Part shown: positions 8,793 through 15,007 of the stretch, piece by piece
How the letters are laid out: each line of letters opens with the position of its first letter
Position numbering within the stretch: position 1 is the first letter of the stretch
Assembly (NCBI GenBank): GCA_040226215.1
Contig: JAVKFF010000132.1
Span: forward strand, 1-22,177
Length of the DNA stretch: 22,177 bases
Reading direction: 5' to 3'
Source: JAVKFF01 sp040226215
Lineage (GTDB): Bacteria > Pseudomonadota > Alphaproteobacteria > DSM-16000 > Inquilinaceae
The notes under the pieces: generated by a model
The model's input: only the letters and a program-made list of their open reading frames with translations
The model's database searches: none
Told to the model about the DNA's origin: nothing
Made by a program: the position numbers and the translations under genes

Positions 8793-10346
8793 CCTGGCGC
8801 CGCTCTCGGCCAGCTTTTGCAGCGTCGCTACCGGTCCTTGCAGGGCGGTCGTCTGGTGGTAGAAGGCGAGACCGCGCAGGCCGCCCAGCTCCGCCCCGTC
8901 GCCGGCCCGGCCCGGCCCGCCATGCAGGCACATCGGCATGACGATGCCATGCCCCGTCGCCGCCTCCGCATCGCCGGCGTCGATGCAGTAGAGCCGGCCA
9001 TGGCTGGCGCCCAGCGCCAGGAAGGCGCGGGCCTGGAAATCCGGATCGGCGGAGAAGATCGAGGCGACCAGCGAGCCGCCGCCCCGGCGGATCGCCTCGA
9101 ACGCCGCCTCCTCGTCATCGTAGCCGATCACCGTCGCCGCCGGGCCGAAGACCTCGTGCCGGTGAACGGTGTCGCCGTCGCGTCCGTCGGCGAGGCGGAA
9201 CTGGGTCGGCGCCACGAAGCAGCCGGTCGCGGGATCGGCGTCGAGCGGCCGGCCCGCATCGCCGCCGGTGACGAGGTCGGCCTCGCGACCGAGCAGCGCG
9301 AAGCCGTCCAGCGCCGCCATCTGCTGCGCCTTGCTGACCAGCGGGCCCATGCGCACGGCCTCGTTGGCCGGGTCGCCATAGGCGGTCTTCTCCAGCCTGG
9401 CCTTCAGCGCCTCGGTCACCTGGCCGGCCACCGCGCGCGGCGCCAGGATGCGGCGGATGGCCGTGCATTTCTGGCCCGCCTTCTGGGTCAGCTCGCGTCC
9501 GGCCTCCTTGACCAGCAGGTCGAACTCCGCGCTGCCCGGGGCGACGTCGGGACCGAGCAGCGTGGCGTTCAGGCTGTCGGCCTCGATGTTGACGCGCACG
9601 CCGTTTGCCAGGACGGCCCGGTGGCCGCGGATCAGCGCTCCGGTTTCAGCCGAGCCGGTGAAGGCGATCATGTCCTGCGGGCCGACATGGTCGAGCAGGT
9701 CACCGGCGGAACCGGCGACGAGCGACAGCGCGCCCGCCGGCAGGATGCCGGCCTCGACCACGTCGCGGACCATCTCTGAGGCGAGCCAGCAGGTGGATGT
9801 CGCGGGCTTGGCCAGCACCGGCACGCCCGCCAGCAGTGCCACGGCCGCCTTCTCCCACAGCCCCCAGGCCGGGAAGTTGAAGGCGTTGATGTGGATCGCC
9901 ACGCCGCGGCGCGGCGTGCCGACATGCAGGGCCTGGAAGGCCGGATCCTTGGCCATCCGGATCAGGCCGCCGTCGACCAGGTGCCGGGCATCGCCCAGGC
10001 TCTGGCCCAGCCGGGCATAGAACTTCACGGTGCCGATGGCGCCATCGATGTCGATCGCGGCGTCGGTCCTGGTGTTGCCGGAATTGCGCCTTGCGATCTC
10101 GAAATAGGCGTCGCGCCGCTGGCCCAGCGTCTCGACGATGCGTCCGAGCAGGGCCGCGCGCTCGCCATAGGTCAGGGCGCGCAGCGCCGGGCCACCGGTT
10201 CGCCTGGCGAAGTCGAGCGCGGCGGCGAAATCGACGCCCTCGCTGGAGGCCGTCGCCAGTGTCTCGCCATTGACCGGGTCGCTCAGCCGGGCGCCGTCGC
10301 CGCGGCCCTCGACCCATTCACCTCCCACATAGTTCAGCAGCTTCAT
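8784..10346 (-). CDS. boxD: 3,4-dehydroadipyl-CoA semialdehyde dehydrogenase
   Basis: NADP-dependent aldehyde dehydrogenase that oxidises the semialdehyde made by BoxC to 3,4-dehydroadipyl-CoA. It has 520 residues from the chosen ATG. Visible catalytic features are Asn157 in INAFNFP, Lys180 in AKPATS (cofactor site), the general base Glu255 in NIEADSLN, and the nucleophile Cys294 in GQKCTAIRR. The opening KLLNYVGGEWVEG and the NIEADSLN segment are typical of BoxD and of the aldehyde dehydrogenase part of PaaN/PaaZ-type enzymes. No hydratase domain is fused, which favours BoxD. The ATG at 10346 matches family length; upstream in-frame codons extend it to 10415 without family support. The C-terminus lies in the 11-bp repeat. 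Confidence 0.93.
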   Translation of the reverse strand: MKLLNYVGGEWVEGRGDGARLSDPVNGETLATASSEGVDFAAALDFARRTGGPALRALTYGERAALLGRIVETLGQRRDAYFEIARRNSGNTRTDAAIDIDGAIGTVKFYARLGQSLGDARHLVDGGLIRMAKDPAFQALHVGTPRRGVAIHINAFNFPAWGLWEKAAVALLAGVPVLAKPATSTCWLASEMVRDVVEAGILPAGALSLVAGSAGDLLDHVGPQDMIAFTGSAETGALIRGHRAVLANGVRVNIEADSLNATLLGPDVAPGSAEFDLLVKEAGRELTQKAGQKCTAIRRILAPRAVAGQVTEALKARLEKTAYGDPANEAVRMGPLVSKAQQMAALDGFALLGREADLVTGGDAGRPLDADPATGCFVAPTQFRLADGRDGDTVHRHEVFGPAATVIGYDDEEAAFEAIRRGGGSLVASIFSADPDFQARAFLALGASHGRLYCIDAGDAEAATGHGIVMPMCLHGGPGRAGDGAELGGLRGLAFYHQTTALQGPVATLQKLAESGARTG

Positions 10347-10531
10347 GCGTCTGCCTGTTCCCCGTATCGGACTGTCCTGGTGCGGACGGATCGCGTCGCC
10401 ACACGGCGTCGCCACGTCTTCCCGTATTCGAGTGTAGCAGGAATCGGCTGGCCGCTCAGGCGGGGATCGGAAGCGTGGTCGGTCGCCGCCTTATCCCTGG
10501 CGCCCTGAGGCAGGGCCGCGGGTCTCACGCC
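10347..10531. promoter_or_regulatory. 185-base gap upstream of boxD with direct repeats
   Basis: A perfect 10-base direct repeat GCGTCGCCAC occurs at 10393-10402 and 10406-10415. A looser pair, CCCCGTATCGGACTG near 10360 and TCCCGTATTCGAGTG near 10420, flanks it. On the minus strand TACACT is a possible -10 element, but no good -35 hexamer sits at the right distance. It may hold a secondary boxD promoter; support is weak. Confidence 0.3.
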
Positions 10532-10536
10532 TCAGG
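10504..10536 (-). other. stem-loop overlapping the flavodoxin stop
   Basis: A perfect 8-base inverted repeat, CCTGAGGC (10504-10511) with GCCTCAGG (10529-10536), has a 17-base loop. It contains the flavodoxin stop codon. No T-run follows on the minus strand, so it could slow or partly end transcription or stabilise the flavodoxin message. It is not a classical terminator. Confidence 0.4.
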
Positions 10537-11008
10537 CGGCCTGGCGAAACGTACCCTCGGCATCCGGCGCCCAGGTCCGGAACCAGTCGAGGCCGACTTC
10601 CTCCGGCAGGTCGCCGCCCGATGCGTCGTGGTAGAAGGCGTCGCCGATGCGGCTGGCGCCGAGTTCGCCCAGCAGCCGGTCGAACTGCTTGCCGCCGAAG
10701 GCGAAGGTCTGCTGGTAGGTCGAATCGCCGAGCCCGATCAGGCCGTAGCGCACATGGCTGAGGTCTGGCCGTGCTTCCTTGAGCTTGTCGTAGAAGGCCT
10801 GCGCGTTGTCGGGAACGTCGCCCTGGCCATAGGTCGAGGTGCAGATGAAATAGAGCTTGTCTTCGTCGAAGGCGGTCTCGTCGAGGTCGTCCATCAGCAC
10901 GATCTCGGCCGACCCGCCGGTCGATTCGATCCAGTCCTGGATCTCCTCGGCGACCATCTCGGCCGTGCCTGTCATCGTGCCCACGTAGATGGTGATATCG
11001 AGCGCCAT
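10532..11008 (-). CDS. flavodoxin (MioC-like), first gene of the box operon
   Basis: A 158-residue flavodoxin-fold protein that binds FMN and carries electrons in the cytoplasm. The phosphate loop GTMTGTAE is at 10-17, TSTYGQGDVPDNA at 57-69 contacts the isoalloxazine ring, and GLGDSTYQQTFAFGGKQFD at 92-110 is the conserved third loop. Many Asp and Glu residues make it acidic, as flavodoxins are. The ATG at 11008 has GAGGGG 7 bases upstream. It is the promoter-proximal gene of the benzoate block and diverges from boxR. An electron-transfer role in the oxygen-dependent epoxidase step (BoxA/BoxB) is an attractive inference, but those genes are not in view. Confidence 0.9.
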   Translation of the reverse strand: MALDITIYVGTMTGTAEMVAEEIQDWIESTGGSAEIVLMDDLDETAFDEDKLYFICTSTYGQGDVPDNAQAFYDKLKEARPDLSHVRYGLIGLGDSTYQQTFAFGGKQFDRLLGELGASRIGDAFYHDASGGDLPEEVGLDWFRTWAPDAEGTFRQAA

Positions 11009-11099
11009 GTCGGATCCCCTCGCCATTGCCCTGAGCCGCGTTCGCCTGGCCTGGTTCCGACCAGACGTGACACTGCCGGGTGCCCTCCCGGGTGCCTTC

Positions 11100-11140
11100 A
11101 CAATAATGCATACAATAGCGAAATCAAGCATTATAATGCA
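11100..11140. promoter_or_regulatory. divergent promoter and likely BoxR operator with TGCA motifs
   Basis: This AT-rich patch lies in otherwise GC-rich DNA between the flavodoxin gene and boxR. A perfect 12-base palindrome GCATTATAATGC (11128-11139) contains a consensus TATAAT on each strand. TGCA occurs at 11107-11110 and 11137-11140. On the minus strand TTGATT (11127-11122) and TATTGT (11105-11100) are 16 bases apart, a fair sigma-70 promoter for the box operon. BzdR and BoxR regulators are known to bind TGCA-containing repeats, so this is the best operator candidate. More TGCA sites lie at 11160 and 11174. Confidence 0.62.
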
Positions 11141-11193
11141 TGTAGCCGACTCGGAGACTTGCACCGCCAGGCCTGCATCGCCAAACCGGCAGC

Positions 11194-11262
11194 GGCCGGC
11201 TTGACGCCGGCCTCGTCGCGATGGCGTTGATAGGCAGCGGCCCGGCGCCGATCGGTGCCGGG
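11194..11262 (+). promoter_or_regulatory. two GC-rich hairpins in the boxR leader
   Basis: GGCCGGC (11194-11200) and GCCGGCC (11206-11212) form a 7-base stem closed by TTGAC. A second hairpin pairs 11241-11250 with 11253-11262, with one G-T wobble. Both would lie in the boxR message if transcription starts just after the TATAAT at 11132-11137. No T-run follows either. Attenuation or reduced boxR translation is possible. Confidence 0.4.
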
Positions 11263-11306
11263 CGGCGCGGCGGCGGAAAGGCGGGACGGCAGAAAGGTGG
11301 GGCGGC

Positions 11307-12224
11307 ATGGCGCAAGCGGATTTGGAGCCTCAGGGTAGCATGACGGTGAACGAGCGGCGTGCGCGGCGCGAGCCGTCGGCCGCCGACATCGCCTATCTGG
11401 CGCAGCTCGGCGACCGGGTGCGCTCCTGGCGCACCAGGCGCGGCATGACGCGCAAGATCCTGGCCCGCCAGTCGGGCGTCTCGGAGCGCTACCTGGCTCA
11501 GCTCGAGGGCGGCGACGGCAACATCTCGGTCATCCTGCTGCGCCAGATCGCCCAGGCAATCGGTGTCGGCCTGGGCGAACTGGTCTCCGAGGAGCCGGAA
11601 CGCCCGGTGGAGCTGTCGTTGCTGCTGCAGCAGGCCCAGCGGCTGGCGCCGGAGAAACTGGCCGAGGCGCGGCGCCTGCTGGCCGAACTCGCCAGCGGCG
11701 GTACGGTGCGTCAGCGCAGCGGCCGGGTCGCGCTGATCGGTCTGCGCGGCGCCGGCAAGACGACCCTGGGGCGCCTGCTGGCGCAGCGGCTCGGCGTGCC
11801 CTTCCTGGAGCTGACCAAGGAGATCGAGCGCGATGCCGGCATGAACCTGGCGGAGATCATGGCGCTGGGCGGTCAGCCCATGTACCGGCGCTACGAACGC
11901 CGGGTGCTGGAGCGCATCATCGAGCAGAATGAGAAGGTGGTGCTCGCAACCGGCGGCGGCCTGGTCTCGGAGCCGGCCAATCTCGACCTGCTGCTCTCCT
12001 CGTGCTTCACCGTCTGGGTGACGGCGAGCCCGGAGGAGCACATGGCCCGGGTGATCGCCCAGGGCGACCGCCGGCCGATGGCCGACAATCCCGAGGCCAT
12101 GGCGGACCTCAAGAACATCCTGGAGGAACGCGAGGCGCTCTATGCCAAGGCCGACCGACGTCTCGACACCGCCGGCGCCGCCGTGGAGGACAGCCTGGCC
12201 GCGCTCGAGGCCCTGGTCCGCTAG
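11307..12224 (+). CDS. boxR: BoxR benzoyl-CoA-responsive regulator (HTH plus shikimate-kinase-like)
   Basis: A 305-residue two-domain regulator. An XRE-type helix-turn-helix spans about 32-90, with RKILARQSGVSERYLAQLEGG in the recognition region. A linker follows to about 137, then a shikimate-kinase-like domain to the end, with Walker A GLRGAGKTT (145-153) and the GGG motif in VLATGGGLV. This architecture defines the BzdR/BoxR family, in which the kinase-like domain senses benzoyl-CoA and the regulator represses the box genes. It is divergent from the flavodoxin-boxD-bclA block it should control. The start at 11307 has AGGTGG upstream; the ATG at 11340 is an alternative. Its TAG stop coincides with an insertion-type end sequence. 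Confidence 0.94.
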   Translation: MAQADLEPQGSMTVNERRARREPSAADIAYLAQLGDRVRSWRTRRGMTRKILARQSGVSERYLAQLEGGDGNISVILLRQIAQAIGVGLGELVSEEPERPVELSLLLQQAQRLAPEKLAEARRLLAELASGGTVRQRSGRVALIGLRGAGKTTLGRLLAQRLGVPFLELTKEIERDAGMNLAEIMALGGQPMYRRYERRVLERIIEQNEKVVLATGGGLVSEPANLDLLLSSCFTVWVTASPEEHMARVIAQGDRRPMADNPEAMADLKNILEEREALYAKADRRLDTAGAAVEDSLAALEALVR

Positions 12225-12240
12225 TGGTCTGAATCAGACA
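12221..12240 (+). repeat. left boundary sequence of the island, IS630-like end
   Basis: CTAGTGGTCTGA and the bases after it match the inverted sequence at 16192-16173 at 15 of 20 positions. It also contains the perfect palindrome GTCTGA-A-TCAGAC (12227-12239). A second inverted repeat, GACACT with AGTGTC, pairs 12237-12242 with 12260-12265. It overlaps the boxR stop codon. The palindromes could also act as a bidirectional transcription stop between boxR and the convergent LysR gene. The stretch 12241-12322 holds no other recognisable feature. Confidence 0.55.
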
Positions 12241-12322
12241 CTTCGAACCCCCATCCAGGAGTGTCCGGATGACCGCTTTGCGGACAAGACCGCCGCTCGC
12301 ACCAGCTGCGCAAAGGTCTGCT

Positions 12323-13207
12323 TCAGGACTGGGTCTGGCCCAGAGCATCCAGGGCCAGATGAATGAGACCATGTTTCGGCGCGTTGCTGGGCCAGACCGC
12401 GAAAACGGTGATCGTGTGCAACTTCCAGTCGGGAAGAATATATCTAATCGCCCCGCGCCCAAGGTCATCGCGCGCCAAGAAATCCGGAACGATGGCGAGC
12501 CCTGCACCCGCACGCGCCAGGCGATAGAGCGCCTGTGCATCGTTGGCGAAGACACGCGCTTCGGGCTTGATCGTTGCTTGCGTGCCGTCCGCCTTGGTGA
12601 ACGCCACAGGGACGTTCTGAGCCGGTGTCAGGGCCAGCCAATCCCAATCGGCAATGTCATTTGGATCATCCGGAGCCGAGCGCGATGCAAGGTAGTCGAC
12701 GGACGCGATCAATCTGCGCTCGACCGAAAAAAGTCTGCGTGAAGTCGCGGTGGTTTTCGCCTTGGCGCCCATTCGGATCGCGATATCAAAGCCGTCATCG
12801 ATCAGGTCGCGTCGGATGTCTGAAAAATCCAGAGACAGTTTGATTCTTGGGTGGGCGCTGGAGAAACCCGCGATCTGTTCGATGAACCGGGACTGCGACA
12901 AGACTGACGGTATGGTCAGGCGCAGCTCACCGCTCGGTGCGCTTGCCGATAGCGAAAGGTCGGCCAGTTCCCCCTCGACGGCCTCCAGCATCTTGTGCGT
13001 GGCCACGAGCAGACGCTGCCCCTCCGGCGTCAAGGTGAGCTTGCGCGTGGTTCGATAGATCAGGGCCACGCCCAGGCATTCTTCAAGCTCGGAGACATGG
13101 TGACTGACCACGGATGGCGACAACCGCAACGCGCATGCAGCGCCCCGGAACGAGCCGTGGTCAATCGTCTTGGCAAAGATCGCCATCTGGCGCAGACGGT
13201 CGATCAT
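12323..13207 (-). CDS. LysR-family transcriptional regulator
   Basis: A 294-residue LysR-type regulator. The N-terminal winged helix-turn-helix covers about 1-60, with FAKTIDHGSFRGAACALRLS and PSVVSHHVSELEECLGVALI. The LysR substrate-binding domain covers about 90-290. The ATG has no clear ribosome site and follows AT-rich DNA directly, so the message may be nearly leaderless. It diverges from the three exported-protein genes at 13336-14933, the usual layout of a LysR regulator and its target operon. Its codon use is less GC-biased than that of the box and housekeeping genes, in keeping with the island. The inducer cannot be told from sequence. Confidence 0.93.
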   Translation of the reverse strand: MIDRLRQMAIFAKTIDHGSFRGAACALRLSPSVVSHHVSELEECLGVALIYRTTRKLTLTPEGQRLLVATHKMLEAVEGELADLSLSASAPSGELRLTIPSVLSQSRFIEQIAGFSSAHPRIKLSLDFSDIRRDLIDDGFDIAIRMGAKAKTTATSRRLFSVERRLIASVDYLASRSAPDDPNDIADWDWLALTPAQNVPVAFTKADGTQATIKPEARVFANDAQALYRLARAGAGLAIVPDFLARDDLGRGAIRYILPDWKLHTITVFAVWPSNAPKHGLIHLALDALGQTQS

Positions 13208-13335
13208 AATACAAGAATTCCGAATAGTTAAATTGAATTATCTTATCTAATAGTTTTCTCAGTGTTTGTCTATCTTGGTCGCCGAGGCCCCCGGGCACCG
13301 CACGGCGCCATCCATGACCGATTAGGAGAAACCCC
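13208..13335. promoter_or_regulatory. divergent AT-rich regulatory region for LysR gene and export operon
   Basis: The half next to the LysR start (13208-13270) is strongly AT-rich and includes AATTGAATT (a palindrome around G) and TTATCTTATCTAATAG. LysR regulators bind T-N11-A sites in such regions. No single promoter could be assigned with confidence on either strand. The ribosome site AGGAG for the gene at 13336 lies 8 bases before its ATG. Confidence 0.5.
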
Positions 13336-13815
13336 ATGATTTCGCTTCGAACATCTCTCGCCGCGGCCGCGCTCGGCGTGACCGCCATCGCGACCAGTGC
13401 AGCCGCCGACGGCACGGCGAGTGTGCAGACCTTCTATGATCTGCTTAGCAATCCCGCCTCCGAAAGCCATGTGGCCGCCTTTCTCGAGGCGACCTCTGCG
13501 GACTGGGAAAGCATCGGCGACTATTCCGGCGAGACCGAAGGCCGCGACGGATTCATCGGCCAGATGGGGTTCTTCGCGCAACTCATTCCGGATCTGAACT
13601 GGGACGTTCAGGCGATGCATCAGGATGGCGATTTCGTCACCGTGCGCAGTCGTGCCACGGGAACGCCGACAGGTCCGTTCTTCGGTGTGGATGGTGAAGG
13701 GCGGAGCTTCGACATCCTGACCATCGACATCCACCAGTTGGAAGACGGTGTGATTGTCCGCTCCTATCACGTCGAAGACTGGGCCAGCGCTTTGCAGCAG
13801 CTTTCCGGCCAGTAA
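13336..13815 (+). CDS. exported SnoaL/NTF2-like (ester cyclase type) protein
   Basis: A 159-residue protein with a Sec signal peptide (about 1-24, cleavage after SAAA before Asp25). The mature part is a single SnoaL-like NTF2-fold domain. VQTFYDLLSNP opens the first helices, and GRDGFIGQMGFFAQLIPDLNWDVQAM with VTVRSRATGTPTGPFFGV forms the cone-shaped pocket typical of the polyketide-cyclase/ester-cyclase family. Such cytoplasmic relatives bind or isomerise small hydrophobic molecules; export is unusual. It is the first gene of a three-gene plus-strand run, 24 bases before the next. A strong AGGAG precedes it. The ligand or reaction is unknown. Confidence 0.88.
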   Translation: MISLRTSLAAAALGVTAIATSAAADGTASVQTFYDLLSNPASESHVAAFLEATSADWESIGDYSGETEGRDGFIGQMGFFAQLIPDLNWDVQAMHQDGDFVTVRSRATGTPTGPFFGVDGEGRSFDILTIDIHQLEDGVIVRSYHVEDWASALQQLSGQ

Positions 13816-13839
13816 TCATCTGACAGTCGGAGTATTGAT

Positions 13840-14334
13840 ATGCACAGACGACACCTCCTGACTGCATCCGCGGCCGCTGCAATGGGGATCACCCTTTCGG
13901 GACCTTCCATCGCGCAAACTGAAGACGACGAGACCCAGGCCTCTTTCGATACGGTCATGGCCTTTATGGATGCCATGGGTGGCGGTGACATGGACGTCTT
14001 GGGCGCGCTCATGGCGGATGGCATGGTTTGGCAGAACGAAGGCGATCCAGCCTTGCCATGGATCGGCACATGGGAGGGGAAGGAGGCGATCTTCGGCTTC
14101 CTCAGCACGTTCTCGCAGAATGTTCAGGTGATCCGCTGGGAAAATCAGGACGCCTTCGCCTCCGGTGACACCGTGGCCGTGTTCGGTCGGATGAAACTGA
14201 TGCTAACGGTGTCAGGTGCCGAGACGGACGGATTTACCTTTGCCTTGCGCGCCAAAGTGCGGGACGGACAGGTCGTGCTGTGGAACTGGTTCGAGGACAG
14301 CTATGCCGTAAGTCGGGCGTTCCATGCGTCCTGA
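13840..14334 (+). CDS. exported SnoaL/NTF2-like protein, possible Tat substrate
   Basis: A 164-residue protein with an N-terminal twin-arginine-like signal (MHRRHLLTASAAAAMG) and likely cleavage after SIA before Gln26. The RR pair followed by hydrophobic residues suggests Tat export, but the motif is short of the full consensus, so Sec is possible. The mature domain (about 34-160) is NTF2-like of the limonene-epoxide-hydrolase/SnoaL type: TVMAFMDAMGGGDMD, a buried-pocket segment with WQNEGD and WIGTWEGKEAIFGF, and the end WNWFEDSY. It shares fold but little sequence with the preceding gene, so they may be ancient paralogues or separate members. It is likely co-transcribed with both neighbours. 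Confidence 0.86.
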   Translation: MHRRHLLTASAAAAMGITLSGPSIAQTEDDETQASFDTVMAFMDAMGGGDMDVLGALMADGMVWQNEGDPALPWIGTWEGKEAIFGFLSTFSQNVQVIRWENQDAFASGDTVAVFGRMKLMLTVSGAETDGFTFALRAKVRDGQVVLWNWFEDSYAVSRAFHAS

Positions 14335-14384
14335 GACACCCATCAGTCAATAAATACCGTGGCTAGTACAGGCAGGAAAGCAGA

Positions 14385-14933
14385 ATGACCCATTTTCCAA
14401 AACACCTCCCGATCATGGCCACGGCTGTTCTTGTAGGCATGCTCATGCCGGTTTTTGCGCAGGATATCGATCTTCCGATACGAGAGGGCGTGCGCCCGGT
14501 TACCTCGGACGGCGTGCCGCATGTGCAGATCGACGTTCAGGCGATCCCGAACCTGTCGGAAGAGATGCTCCGTCAGGTCGCAGAGCTTCCCGGCGTCGTT
14601 CTCGGTGCGACACGGGTGTCCCTGCCCGGGGCGGTCGGGTTTCAACTGGCGGAGAGCGTTTCGCTTGCTCAGCCTCAGGCCATCGTCGGCGGACGTGAAT
14701 TCGCACATCTTCACCCCGATGGCAGTCTTCATGCGTCACTGCACCCCGATACTGCGCGAGCAGCAGTAGATGCAGGTTGGGCGGTGGCCCATCCTTGGGC
14801 GGATCGGCGCCCAGGTTGGGAAGGGTTCGTGATGATCTACACACCGCTCAACGAAGCCGAATTGGATACAGTGCTTCGACTGGTGCGCAGTTCATACACT
14901 TTTGTCACCGGACGGTCTTTACCTGAAACATAG
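14385..14933 (+). CDS. exported luciferase-fold (DUF5519) protein
   Basis: A 182-residue protein with a Sec signal peptide (about 1-25, cleavage near VFA before Gln26). The mature part matches the DUF5519 'luciferase domain' family: GREFAHLHPDGSLHASLHP (103-121), GWAVAHPWADR and GFVMIYTPLNEAELDTVLRLV, ending SYTFVTGRSLPET. The histidines in the HLHP and SLHP stretch suggest a ligand or metal site. Despite its name the family is not the bacterial LuxA/LuxB fold, and its biochemical role is not known to me. It is the last gene of the LysR-linked three-gene run, 50 bases after the preceding gene. Confidence 0.84.
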   Translation: MTHFPKHLPIMATAVLVGMLMPVFAQDIDLPIREGVRPVTSDGVPHVQIDVQAIPNLSEEMLRQVAELPGVVLGATRVSLPGAVGFQLAESVSLAQPQAIVGGREFAHLHPDGSLHASLHPDTARAAVDAGWAVAHPWADRRPGWEGFVMIYTPLNEAELDTVLRLVRSSYTFVTGRSLPET

Positions 14934-14946
14934 AGAAAGCAGCCAT

Positions 14947-14977
14947 CCGTTGCCGACGCAGCATCGGTCGACAACGG
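14947..14977 (+). terminator. hairpin after the three-gene export run
   Basis: CCGTTG (14947-14952) pairs with CAACGG (14972-14977), and the inner CCGA (14953-14956) pairs with TCGG (14964-14967), leaving a 4-base bulge. It begins 14 bases after the stop of the DUF5519 gene. No T-run follows, so if it ends transcription it may need Rho or be inefficient. Confidence 0.45.
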
Positions 14978-15007
14978 GCTCAAAGCCGCCTTTGACCGCA
15001 TCCCGAG

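Noticed and set aside
8784..10346. PaaN/PaaZ instead of BoxD
   Set aside because: No C-terminal hydratase domain is present and the neighbours are bclA and boxR, not paa genes.
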